A DNA stretch of 36,884 nucleotides from Crocosphaera sp. GTDB lineage: Bacteria > Cyanobacteriota > Cyanobacteriia > Cyanobacteriales > Microcystaceae. The stretch spans positions 1-36,884 of the forward strand of contig JASJEA010000014.1 of assembly GCA_030064935.1 (NCBI GenBank), given 5' to 3'. Of this stretch, positions 9,436 through 17,131 are shown piece after piece. Each line of letters begins with the position of its first letter. Positions within the stretch are counted from its first letter, which is position 1. A program made the position numbers and the translations under genes. Below the pieces are notes generated by a model. It searched no databases. It saw nothing but the letters and a program-made list of their open reading frames with translations, and was not told the origin of the DNA.

Positions 9436-9478
9436 GTAATATTGATTACAGCTAACGGGGATCACTGAGTGTTAGGGT
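9436..9478 (+). promoter_or_regulatory. NtcA-type activated promoter (GTA-N8-TAC plus -10)
   Basis: GTAATATTGATTAC at 9436-9449 matches the NtcA consensus GTA-N8-TAC exactly, within the longer palindrome TGTAATATTGATTACA. The -10-like box TAGGGT (TA-N3-T) at 9473-9478 follows after 23 bases. This is the spacing of class II NtcA-activated promoters, where the site sits around -41.5 in place of a -35 box. The predicted transcript would start near 9485 and lead into the DUF1830 gene at 9522. The rest of the 9101-9521 gap, which also contains the argJ promoter, shows nothing else clear. Confidence 0.65.
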
Positions 9479-9521
9479 AAAGGGGAAATGAACAATCAGA
9501 AACTCAATTGCCTCAATTATT

Positions 9522-9896
9522 ATGGCTCAGATCCTTGATCCCATTCCAACTGGGCAAAGAAACGTACTACTTTGCTGCTATGTAAACGCAACGAATCAGA
9601 TCCAAGTTGCTCGCATTACCAATATAGAAAACTGGTATTTTGAGCGAGTTGTATTTCCTGGACAACGTCTTGTTTTTGAAGCTCTACCGAAGGCACATTT
9701 AGAAATTCATACAGGAATGATGGCGAGTGCTATTCTCTCAGATACCATCCCTTGTGAACGTCTTTGTATAAGCGATGGAAGCAATGAAGAAATAGAGGAA
9801 GATGTTGTTTCTGTTTCTACTGATAAAAAACAAACCATACAAGCAAATGATAAACAAAGTTATCGTTTTTCTCGTTTAAAAGCAGCATTAGTTTAG
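9522..9896 (+). CDS. DUF1830 family protein
   Basis: A 124-residue protein with the DUF1830 core: LLCCYVNATNQIQVARITNI, ENWYFERVVFPGQRLVFEA and LEIHTGMMASAILSDTIPC. This is a cyanobacterial domain of unknown function. About 40 residues after the core are polar and Ser/Glu/Lys-rich, ending SYRFSRLKAALV, and look disordered. There is no signal peptide or membrane segment, so it is presumably cytoplasmic. ATG 9522 is the only reasonable start and has no strong ribosome site. The gene appears to be monocistronic: the NtcA-type promoter lies upstream and an intrinsic terminator at 9942 follows. That suggests a link to nitrogen status, which is inference. Confidence 0.85.
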   Translation: MAQILDPIPTGQRNVLLCCYVNATNQIQVARITNIENWYFERVVFPGQRLVFEALPKAHLEIHTGMMASAILSDTIPCERLCISDGSNEEIEEDVVSVSTDKKQTIQANDKQSYRFSRLKAALV

Positions 9897-9941
9897 AAAG
9901 TTGCATAACGATAATGATCATTAAAAACTCTAGCTGAGATT

Positions 9942-9965
9942 GCCCCATAATGGGGCTTTTTTTTT
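9942..9965 (+). terminator. Intrinsic terminator after the DUF1830 gene
   Basis: The stem GCCCCA/TGGGGC with loop TAA is followed directly by nine T residues. It lies 46 bases after the DUF1830 stop codon and before the next promoter. Confidence 0.85.
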
Positions 9966-9980
9966 GAAAACCGTTAATGG

Positions 9981-9986
9981 TATAAT
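9981..9986 (+). promoter_or_regulatory. -10 box for the DUF4079-like gene
   Basis: A perfect TATAAT lies 36 bases upstream of ATG 10023, just after the terminator. No -35 box is found at standard spacing (TTGAAA at 9965 is only 10 bases away), so the call rests on the -10 alone. Confidence 0.45.
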
Positions 9987-10022
9987 AAAAAGTTATTAAT
10001 TATAGATTATTGATTATTAGCT

Positions 10023-10460
10023 ATGAACTTACCCTCTTTTTTATGGCTGTGGAAAATAGCTGCTTGGTCAATGGGTTTATCTTTATTTGCCTATTTTTTA
10101 TTAGCAGTATCGGGAGGATGGATGTTTTATGGTCATAACAGTCAGTCTGATAATCCCATATGGTTGCGTCCAATTCATTATGTTATCGGCTCAATAATGG
10201 TTATGTTAGTCTTATTATTATTAGTAATAGGGTTAGTGGGAACGTTAGGCCATTATGGTAGTTTAGGTCATTCTTCTCATTTAATTGCTGGCTTATTAAC
10301 GGTTATCTTAGTATTAATTTCTGCTACGGCTGCGACACAAATTAGTCCGGAAAAACCAAGAATGCGCTGGTTACATATTGGGACAAATATTATTCTTTTT
10401 GTTAGTTTTGCTATTGTGAGTTTAACGGGTTGGGATGTTGTGCAAAAATATTTACCTTAG
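10023..10460 (+). CDS. Four-helix membrane protein, DUF4079-like
   Basis: A 145-residue integral membrane protein with four predicted helices at about 12-31, 48-70, 82-101 and 118-138. The loops carry GHYGSLGHSSHLIAG and RMRWLHIGTN, and the protein ends near TGWDVVQKYLP. The His/Arg pattern on the helix edges and the LHIGTN...TGWDVV ending recall DUF4079 proteins of cyanobacteria and plastids, which have a cytochrome b561-like look. Possible haem ligands are the His residues at about 78, 84 and 118, but this is unverified. It has its own -10 box and converges with the operon at 10470, so it is probably transcribed alone. The family assignment is moderate. Confidence 0.6.
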   Translation: MNLPSFLWLWKIAAWSMGLSLFAYFLLAVSGGWMFYGHNSQSDNPIWLRPIHYVIGSIMVMLVLLLLVIGLVGTLGHYGSLGHSSHLIAGLLTVILVLISATAATQISPEKPRMRWLHIGTNIILFVSFAIVSLTGWDVVQKYLP

Positions 10461-10469
10461 TTTTCAATA

Positions 10470-11156
10470 TTAAGACTGGGGGAAATATTGATTAATAAAT
10501 GTTTCAGAAAGATGAAACTGTTGTAAAACTTCTGGTAAGTCTTGACGGGGAATAATTTCTTTTAAACAAATTGCAATTAATTCTTCAACATTTTTATTTT
10601 GAGCAATTTTTTCTAGTTTGTTTTTGAAATATTGATATTTTTCCTTATTTATACTGTTATACTTTACGTAAAAATAATAATCTTTAAGATATTTAATTCC
10701 TGGTGATAAATCTTCCAATTGTTTCATTTCTTTTTCTAAACTGTCCCAAAAGTTAGCCGTTTTTGTTAATTGTTTCTTCTGGAGAAACTTTTCTAACAAA
10801 CGATCAACCCGATTAACTATAATACTTACATTAACAGGTATAAGTGCTTGTGTTTCTATATTGGTTAATAAGGAAGAAAAAGATATCCCATAAATGATTA
10901 CTTTTAGGATAAAATAGCAATCTATATTAGGTTTCTCAGGACAAGTTTTAATAAATATCCACCAGTAGATAACCGCAGGAATCAAAATCTGAATAGATAA
11001 CCAAACCCAAAAAATAAATGTTTTAAAAGGTTGAAAAAAAATATAAATGCGAAACTTTTTCTCTAACTTTTCCCTAGCGTTAATAGCATGAATAATTCCT
11101 GTACCTATTCCTAAAGCAATGTACCAAATCGTGGTTAGTAGCGAATTATGTTCCAT
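10470..11156 (-). CDS. Three-helix membrane protein, last gene of the CHAT operon (hypothetical)
   Basis: A 228-residue protein with hydrophobic helices at about 5-27, 47-69 and 80-100, followed by a ~120-residue basic, helical cytoplasmic tail (VDRLLEKFLQKKQL..., and later VEELIAICLKEIIPRQDLP). I recognise no family. ATG 11156 is used; an in-frame TTG at 11159 adds one residue. It begins eight bases after the stop of the winged-helix gene and is therefore almost certainly co-transcribed with it and with the TPR-CHAT gene further upstream. A membrane protein in an operon with a caspase-like protease could be its substrate, its anchor or a pore-type effector. That is inference from context only. 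Confidence 0.75.
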   Translation of the reverse strand: MEHNSLLTTIWYIALGIGTGIIHAINAREKLEKKFRIYIFFQPFKTFIFWVWLSIQILIPAVIYWWIFIKTCPEKPNIDCYFILKVIIYGISFSSLLTNIETQALIPVNVSIIVNRVDRLLEKFLQKKQLTKTANFWDSLEKEMKQLEDLSPGIKYLKDYYFYVKYNSINKEKYQYFKNKLEKIAQNKNVEELIAICLKEIIPRQDLPEVLQQFHLSETFINQYFPQS

Positions 11157-11164
11157 CAATTTTT

Positions 11165-11773
11165 TTAACGTTCTCTAATTGATTTACGAAGTTCCATTTC
11201 ACCTAGGGATGTTAGAGTAAAATAGGTTTTGGAATCATCCTCTTTTATATCGAATCTTTTGGGTTTAGTAATAGGAAAAATACTATACCAAATATTTCCA
11301 GAAACTTTATTTATTTTTCTTTGATTCCAGAGTTTTTTAAGTAGTTCAAGAACATCTCCTGGTGGTAAATTTAGACGATATTTTAAGTCTCTAACTGTCA
11401 AGGGAGAAGCGTCTAATTCTTGTAAAATAAACAATGCTTTAGGATTTTTTGTTTGATAATAAGAAGTTTCATCAGTTGAGTAACTTGAATCCCAAGGAAT
11501 TGCTATTTTATTTTTTTCTTGGCTATTATAGTCTTTTGCTAGTTCTTCTCTCGCTATTTGATAAGCATTACTGAGATCAGTATTTTCTTGAACAATATTG
11601 TTAATTTCATTAATAACTTGATAGTTATTTTGAGATAATTCTCTTTCAATCTGTTCAATTTTTATTTTTAAATCTTCAGGAAATTGCTCAATATTGACAC
11701 GCTTAAGGGTAATTTCCCAAGCGTCTAGCGTTCGTTTTTGACTGGTTTTTAGGGAGTTAGATGATTGACTCAT
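11165..11773 (-). CDS. Winged-helix-like protein, middle gene of the CHAT operon (hypothetical)
   Basis: A 202-residue soluble protein. Residues about 1-95 are helical and charged, with no family recognised. Residues about 112-165 (ALFILQELDASPLTVRDLKY... then LLKKLWNQRKINKVSG) fit a winged-helix fold of the MarR/Rrf2 kind, and the tail YFTLTSLGEMELRKSIRER resembles the end of such regulators. ATG 11773 follows an excellent Shine-Dalgarno site. The gene starts 47 bases after the TPR-CHAT stop and eight bases before the membrane gene. It could be an operon regulator, an adaptor or a protease substrate; the sequence does not decide. Confidence 0.78.
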   Translation of the reverse strand: MSQSSNSLKTSQKRTLDAWEITLKRVNIEQFPEDLKIKIEQIERELSQNNYQVINEINNIVQENTDLSNAYQIAREELAKDYNSQEKNKIAIPWDSSYSTDETSYYQTKNPKALFILQELDASPLTVRDLKYRLNLPPGDVLELLKKLWNQRKINKVSGNIWYSIFPITKPKRFDIKEDDSKTYFTLTSLGEMELRKSIRER

Positions 11774-11778
11774 GGTTT

Positions 11779-11783
11779 CCTCC
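11779..11783 (-). promoter_or_regulatory. Strong Shine-Dalgarno site
   Basis: GGAGG reads five bases upstream of ATG 11773 on the minus strand. This is unusually strong for this AT-rich genome and implies efficient independent translation of the middle gene of the operon. Confidence 0.8.
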
Positions 11784-11820
11784 TAACAAGTAGTATCCAT
11801 TATCTTTATCTTACCACAGG

Positions 11821-14800
11821 TTAAACTTGATTTACAATAAATCCTAACCAATAATAAGGATGTTCATAAGGTTGAATATTAGGATCATTTTGTTGATGTT
11901 GGTTGCTTTCATCTTTTATTAATGCAATAATATTTGCATCAATTATTTGATTTTTTTGGTCTTCTAACAGTTTATTTAACCAGATGATTAACTCTTTATG
12001 AGTCACAATTTTTAACCATTGTTGTGCATTTTTGAGGGCAATTTTTGCAGTAATTCCAGCACGATATTGTTGATAAAAATAAATCATTAACCATGCGCTA
12101 GAAGTTTCATCAACTGTCCATAAGGTACTAATAACACAATTGGCACCACTTTTAAGAAATGCACTGACTAAACCTACATATTCACTTTCAATAGTTTTCT
12201 GTCCATTTAAAGCAGTTTCGCAAGCAGCAAGGGTTATTAATTCATAGGAATTAAAGTTAAGCTTACTAATTTCTTCAGCAGTGAGTTGACTTTTATTTTC
12301 AAATTCTAAGAAGGATCTTTTGGGATCATCAAAATTATAATAACCATGACCGGTAAAATGAAGGTGAGTATGGTTAGGAATAGCATTTTTAAAGTCCTCA
12401 ATGGTGGTAATGGATGCTTCTATTGTAGCAAAGTATGTATTGACTATCACTGATTCTATTTCGGAAAATATTAAATCTTTTCTGGGGTTTTCTATGCTTA
12501 ATAAGGATTCTCTATCATTATTGTTTGATTGTTGTTTTAATTTTAAGCCAATTTGTAAACTAGGAAGATAGGAAATTGTCCATTTTTTTTTCTTAAATAA
12601 GTAATGTAAGGGGAATCTATGTAAATCTTGATGAGGAATTAAGATTAATTCTTCAATGTCTTGTAAGTCTTTTTCTATCTCATCAATACCTAATATTTCT
12701 TTTATTTTTTTTAGGCGATATATGAAGTTAATTCGCCAAGAATGATTAGTTTTTGAGTGCGTTTCTGTATCTTTTTTATAACGGTAGTCTTGATAATCTT
12801 TGTCCCATGCTTTTATCCATTGTTCTATACTAGAATCACCTATTAGGGCATTATCTTGAGAAGCAATATAATTTGTCTTATAAATAGGTTCTTTTAATCC
12901 TTGTTTAATAATAAAGGTAATTAATCCCATCGGACTATTAAACCAGTAAACTATTGCCTTATTTCTCGATTCTAAATCATTGATTTTAAATTCATTTAAC
13001 AGTCTTTGTATCTGCTCATAACTGGGATAAATATTAGAATTTCCTTGTAGTTGGCTTTCTGTTTTGTATCCTTCTAGGATATGAATTAAACGTCTATTTT
13101 TCTCTAACTCTGCATTAAGTAATGCTTCGATGATTTCACCTTTTTCTAAAAGAAAATTAACTTTCAGTTGACGAAAAATTAAAAATCTCGCCTCCAGTCT
13201 TAGTCTTTGGTTTCTCTCTGCAATGGGAACCTTATCTAATAATTGGTTGAGTAGTTTTAATCCTTGTAATAAATAATCATCTGCGTTATTTTTATCTCCC
13301 ACTGCTAAATAAGCTTTAACTAAGTCTTGAATCACTTCTAAGCGTAATTCGGTAAACTGTTTAACGTTTAAGGTTTCTAAGGCACAATGATAATTATTAA
13401 TGGCATTATGATATTCTTGGTGTTCATATTGCGCCACCCCAATTTTATGATGTAAAAATCCCCATCCTTCAGGGTGACTATCTTGATAAATATGTTTATT
13501 TAATGGGTAGCGATAACTAATTAATTGTCCTTTGTATCCCCGTTTATTTAACTGAGGGTTCAACTGAGAAATTGACTCTGATTGAGATTGATCAATAAAT
13601 TGTATTAATTTGTCTGAGTTGGGTTGTTGTAAAACAGAAATGAGATGACGAAAATCTCCTGTTTCTAGAGATTGAAAATAGTTAATTAATTGTCTCGAAG
13701 CATCGGTTAATTCCCATCGAAATCTTTCTATAAATTGACTTTGTTTCCGTAATATTTCTCCTTCACTTGAGCTTGATGAAATCGCTGCTAACCCTCGGCC
13801 ATTCCAAGCTTGATGAAAATCTAGTTTCAATTCTAAAGCCTTATCGTAGGATGCGATGGCCTCATCAAAACTTCCTAAGTTATCTAAAGCTACGCCTCGG
13901 TTATACCAAGCTTCATGATCATCTGGTTTAATTTCTAAAGCCTTATCGTAGGATGCGATGGCTTCATCAAACCTTCCTAAGTTCTTTAAAGCATCCCCTC
14001 GGTTATACCAAGCTTCATGATCATCTGGTTTAATTTCTAAAGCCTTATCGTAGGATGCGATGGCCTCATCAAACCTTCCTAAATTATCTAAAGCATTCCC
14101 TCGGTTATACCAAGCGTCATGAAAATTAGGTTTAATTTTTAAAGCCTTGTCGTAGTCTGCAATAGCCTCATCAAAACTTCCTAAGTTATCTAAAGCATCC
14201 CCTCGGTTATTCCAAGCTTGATGAAAATCTGGTTTAATTTCTAAAGCCTTGTCGTAGGATGTGATGGCCTGAGTAAACCTTCTTAAGTTCTTTAAAGCAT
14301 CCCCTCGATTATCCCAAGCTTGATGAAAATCTGGTTTAATTTCTAAAGCCTTGTCGTAGGATGCGATAGCCTCATCAAAACTTCCTAAGTTATCTAAAGC
14401 TACTCCTCGGTTATCCCAAGCTTGATGAAAATCTGGTTTAATTTCTAAAGCCTTGTCGTAGGATGCGATGGCCTCATCAAACTTTTCTAAGTGATATAAA
14501 GCTACCCCTCGGTTATACCAAGCTTGATGAAAATCTGGTTTAATTTCTAAAGCCTTGTCGTAGGATGCGATGGCCTGATCAAACCTTCTTAATTTAAATA
14601 AAGCATCCCCTCGGTTATACCAAGCTTCATCAAAATCAGGTTTAATTTCTAAAGCCTTGTCGTAGGATGCGATGGCCTCATCAAACCTTCCTAAGTTAAA
14701 TAAAGCATCCCCCCGGTTATACCAAGCTTGATGAAAATTAGGTTTAATTTCTAAAGCCTTGTCGTAGGATGCGATGGCCTGATCAAACCTTCCTAAGTTC

Positions 14801-15453
14801 TCTAAAATAACCCCTCGGTTATTCCAAGCTTTGGCATTGTTAGAATTAAATTGAATTGCTGTTTCAAGACATTCTAATTCTTTATCTAAATCATCACTGG
14901 CTGCATAAATTCCCCCCATTTCACGATACAATTCTGACTTATTCTCATTGCTTTGTTGTGGTTGATTAATTAAAGTTTGTAACTGTTCAATTTTCTCTTC
15001 TCTAACTTCATTCGTCCAAGCTAAATAAGTATCATATTCTCTGTACCCAAGAATTGAAGTTAATTGTTCATCAATGGAAATTATGGCTTCATTCAAACCC
15101 CTACTGGTTTTTATAGCCATATCTCTCAATTTTCCCGATGCAATATTGCCCAATTCTTCTAAATCACGCCCTAATTCCTGATAATTATCCCTATTATCCA
15201 ACCATTCTAAACTTTTCTCCTCTATCCATTCTGCCAACTGCTCAGGTTTAACATTACGACTGATTAAAAACCCTTGACAATTGCCCCAAGACCTCCCTCT
15301 TTTAATTGCTGCCAACAAAGCAAATAAGATATTTTCATACTCAGCATCGGATAATCTACGTTTAGAAGGAGGCTCAACGGGTTTCGTTGTCCGAGAACAA
15401 TTAATAAAGAAAATTTTAAGCCAATTCCAGAGTTTTTTAAGCCAATTCATCAT
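11821..15453 (-). CDS. TPR-CHAT protein (caspase-like cysteine protease)
   Basis: From ATG 15453 the product is about 1210 residues. An N-terminal region (~1-180) of no recognised family includes LSDAEYENILFALLAA. Ten near-identical 34-residue TPRs of the type AWYNRGDALDNLGRFDEAIA follow at about residues 209-548, then a divergent helical middle. The C-terminal CHAT domain has the catalytic pair His1036 (HFTGHGYY) and Cys1078 (LAACETAL) plus GANCVISTLWTVDE. CHAT proteases are caspase-relatives that cleave partner proteins when a sensor domain is triggered; TPRs usually receive the signal or hold the substrate. Both catalytic residues are intact, so activity is expected. A GTG at 15519 would extend the frame by 22 residues, but part of that extension encodes a CCCACCCTACAA motif common in cyanobacterial intergenic DNA, so ATG 15453 or 15450 is preferred. 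The two genes downstream are candidate partners. Confidence 0.9.
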   Translation of the reverse strand: MMNWLKKLWNWLKIFFINCSRTTKPVEPPSKRRLSDAEYENILFALLAAIKRGRSWGNCQGFLISRNVKPEQLAEWIEEKSLEWLDNRDNYQELGRDLEELGNIASGKLRDMAIKTSRGLNEAIISIDEQLTSILGYREYDTYLAWTNEVREEKIEQLQTLINQPQQSNENKSELYREMGGIYAASDDLDKELECLETAIQFNSNNAKAWNNRGVILENLGRFDQAIASYDKALEIKPNFHQAWYNRGDALFNLGRFDEAIASYDKALEIKPDFDEAWYNRGDALFKLRRFDQAIASYDKALEIKPDFHQAWYNRGVALYHLEKFDEAIASYDKALEIKPDFHQAWDNRGVALDNLGSFDEAIASYDKALEIKPDFHQAWDNRGDALKNLRRFTQAITSYDKALEIKPDFHQAWNNRGDALDNLGSFDEAIADYDKALKIKPNFHDAWYNRGNALDNLGRFDEAIASYDKALEIKPDDHEAWYNRGDALKNLGRFDEAIASYDKALEIKPDDHEAWYNRGVALDNLGSFDEAIASYDKALELKLDFHQAWNGRGLAAISSSSSEGEILRKQSQFIERFRWELTDASRQLINYFQSLETGDFRHLISVLQQPNSDKLIQFIDQSQSESISQLNPQLNKRGYKGQLISYRYPLNKHIYQDSHPEGWGFLHHKIGVAQYEHQEYHNAINNYHCALETLNVKQFTELRLEVIQDLVKAYLAVGDKNNADDYLLQGLKLLNQLLDKVPIAERNQRLRLEARFLIFRQLKVNFLLEKGEIIEALLNAELEKNRRLIHILEGYKTESQLQGNSNIYPSYEQIQRLLNEFKINDLESRNKAIVYWFNSPMGLITFIIKQGLKEPIYKTNYIASQDNALIGDSSIEQWIKAWDKDYQDYRYKKDTETHSKTNHSWRINFIYRLKKIKEILGIDEIEKDLQDIEELILIPHQDLHRFPLHYLFKKKKWTISYLPSLQIGLKLKQQSNNNDRESLLSIENPRKDLIFSEIESVIVNTYFATIEASITTIEDFKNAIPNHTHLHFTGHGYYNFDDPKRSFLEFENKSQLTAEEISKLNFNSYELITLAACETALNGQKTIESEYVGLVSAFLKSGANCVISTLWTVDETSSAWLMIYFYQQYRAGITAKIALKNAQQWLKIVTHKELIIWLNKLLEDQKNQIIDANIIALIKDESNQHQQNDPNIQPYEHPYYWLGFIVNQV
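13811..14830 (-). repeat. Ten tandem 102-bp repeats encoding TPRs
   Basis: Ten direct 102-bp units lie in register, each coding one 34-residue TPR with consensus AW.NRG.AL.NLG.FDEAIA, then SYDKALEIKPDFHQ. Long stretches are identical at the DNA level between units, including silent positions, which points to recent expansion or gene conversion. Variable positions cluster at residues 3, 7, 10-14 and the unit end, the TPR surface normally used for contacts. Confidence 0.92.
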
Positions 15454-15635
15454 CAAATTGTAGGGTGGGCAAGAAACAGGGTTATTTAAACCTACTATAT
15501 CCCAGAAAACCTTGCTCACCTAACAAAATTTAGGCAAATTAATCATAACATTAGAAGTCCGTTGGTTTTGAACACTGTTAAACCCAAAACCCAGCCAAAA
15601 CTCATGGAGACGTTAAAATAAAAGTAGTACCTAAT

Positions 15636-15640
15636 AGGAG
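15636..15640 (+). promoter_or_regulatory. Shine-Dalgarno site implying an ATT start
   Basis: AGGAG is followed by eight bases and then ATT at 15649, which is in frame with the coiled-coil gene. No in-frame ATG or GTG exists between the preceding stop (TAG at 15625) and the conserved part. The TTG at 15679 has no ribosome site. Confidence 0.5.
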
Positions 15641-15648
15641 TTGAACTC

Positions 15649-15993
15649 ATTAATGAACCTATTACCATTACTTACTCTTTGCAGGAAGTATTAAAAGAGA
15701 TTAAACAAGAAATTAAAGAAGTTAAACAAGAAATTAAAGATGTCAATAACAAACTAGATAATCTACAAAAAGAGGTGGCAGATATAAAAGTGGGACAAGC
15801 AACTTTAACTGACAAAGTTACTGGGATAGATAAGCGACTAAACAAAGTAGAAACCGAACAAGATATAATGGTTAAAGCTATTTCCTACTTGCAAGGTTTT
15901 CGTTCCCTAATTGTCCCAATTGTTGTCGCTGTAGCAACGGCTTTATTAACCTTACTTTTTCGTCTTGTTCCCAATTTTGGCTCAAAATGTTAA
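15649..15993 (+). CDS. Coiled-coil protein with C-terminal membrane anchor, probable ATT start
   Basis: About 114 residues. The N-terminus (NEPITITYSLQEVLKEI) leads into a long heptad coiled coil at about 10-80, with a near-perfect repeat of IKQEIKEV. One hydrophobic helix follows at about residues 88-106 (SLIVPIVVAVATALLTLLF). Tail-anchored coiled-coil proteins like this are common, uncharacterised small proteins of cyanobacteria. The start is uncertain: ATT 15649 has a correctly spaced AGGAG, while TTG 15679 gives a 104-residue form with no ribosome site. It is divergent from the TPR-CHAT gene and upstream of rlmN. Function is unknown. Confidence 0.72.
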   Translation: MNEPITITYSLQEVLKEIKQEIKEVKQEIKDVNNKLDNLQKEVADIKVGQATLTDKVTGIDKRLNKVETEQDIMVKAISYLQGFRSLIVPIVVAVATALLTLLFRLVPNFGSKC

Positions 15994-16001
15994 TAATTAT
16001 T

Positions 16002-16023
16002 CTTAATTCTTAATTCTTAATTC
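16002..16023. repeat. Heptanucleotide tandem repeat (CTTAATT)x3
   Basis: CTTAATT is repeated three times plus two bases in the gap before rlmN. It resembles the short tandem heptamers often scattered between cyanobacterial genes; a two-copy CTAAATT relative lies near 24520. Confidence 0.7.
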
Positions 16024-16082
16024 TGAACCTCATCCCTGAAAAATGTTTATAATTAAATTAATTACTTTGATCATTAATCTCA

Positions 16083-17111
16083 ATGCCATTAACACAAGAA
16101 ACTTTATTAGGTAAATCTGTAGACGAATTAACCACCTGGGTAAAACAAAAAGGGCAGCCAGCTTATAGAGGTAAACAACTCCATCAATGGTTATATCAAA
16201 AAGGAGTGCGATCGCTGACAGAAATTTCCGTGTTTCCCAAAACTTGGCGCGAAGAATTAAAAGATTATCCTATCGGTCGTTCTACCATTTATGATTGTAG
16301 CATTGCTCCCGATAAAACGAGAAAATATCTCTTAAAATTAGCCGATGGATTAATTATTGAAACCGTTGGTATCCCTACATCCAAACGCTTAACTGTTTGT
16401 GTTTCTTCACAAGTAGGATGTCCCATGAATTGTGATTTTTGTGCCACAGGAAAAGGAGGATATACCAGAGATTTAACTTGTGCAGAAATTGTGGATCAAG
16501 TATTAACCGTTCAAGAGGACTTTCAACAGAGAGTAAGTCATGTTGTTTTTATGGGAATGGGAGAACCGTTATTAAATACCAAAGAAGTTGTAAAAGCAGT
16601 TAAAATATTAAATAAAGATGTAGGCATTGGACAGCGATCGCTGACTATTTCTACTGTAGGAGTTCCGAAAAAAATCTTAGAATTAGCACATCATAAACTA
16701 CAAGTAACTTTCGCCGTTAGTCTTCATTCTGCCAATCAAAAATTACGGGAACAATTAATCCCCAGTGCGAAATATTATCCCCTTCCTAAACTTTTGTCTG
16801 ACTGTCGCAAATATGTAGAAATAACAGGTAGAAGAGTGACTTTTGAATATATTTTATTGGGTGGTGTTAATGATTTACCGGAACAGGCCATACAGTTAGC
16901 AAAATGTTTAAAAGGGTTTCAAAGTCATGTTAACTTAATTCCTTATAACCCCATTGCAGAAGCAGATTATCAACGACCTAATTCTGAAAGTATTAACCTA
17001 TTTAGTAGTATTCTTGAAGAACAAAAAATTGCGGTTAGTGTTCGCTATTCACGGGGACTTGAGGCAAATGCAGCTTGTGGACAGTTAAGAGCGATGACTG
17101 AGTTATCATAA
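16083..17111 (+). CDS. rlmN: Dual-specificity RNA methyltransferase RlmN
   Basis: This radical-SAM enzyme adds a methyl group to C2 of A2503 in 23S rRNA and of A37 in some tRNAs, using a methyl-cysteine intermediate. The 342-residue length is normal. The iron-sulfur motif CPMNCDFC gives Cys113, Cys117 and Cys120; MGMGEPLLN is the SAM-binding GGE-like segment; Cys332 in NAACGQL is the C-terminal catalytic cysteine. EANAACG is typical of RlmN rather than Cfr-type proteins. ATG 16083 gives the usual N-terminus. The gene is convergent with the helicase gene, with 20 bases between stops, and contains two HIP1 sites. It is a housekeeping gene bordering the unusual cassette. Confidence 0.97.
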   Translation: MPLTQETLLGKSVDELTTWVKQKGQPAYRGKQLHQWLYQKGVRSLTEISVFPKTWREELKDYPIGRSTIYDCSIAPDKTRKYLLKLADGLIIETVGIPTSKRLTVCVSSQVGCPMNCDFCATGKGGYTRDLTCAEIVDQVLTVQEDFQQRVSHVVFMGMGEPLLNTKEVVKAVKILNKDVGIGQRSLTISTVGVPKKILELAHHKLQVTFAVSLHSANQKLREQLIPSAKYYPLPKLLSDCRKYVEITGRRVTFEYILLGGVNDLPEQAIQLAKCLKGFQSHVNLIPYNPIAEADYQRPNSESINLFSSILEEQKIAVSVRYSRGLEANAACGQLRAMTELS

Positions 17112-17131
17112 GAATAACTGTGAGTATAATA

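Noticed and set aside
9910-9923. GATAATGATCATTA as a Fur box
   Set aside because: It lies between a stop codon and its terminator, matches only part of the 19-base consensus, and is too far from a promoter.
13811-14830. Regular 102-bp repeats that could be taken for a CRISPR-like array
   Set aside because: They are continuous coding units of a TPR domain with no spacers; period and reading frame match 34-residue TPRs.
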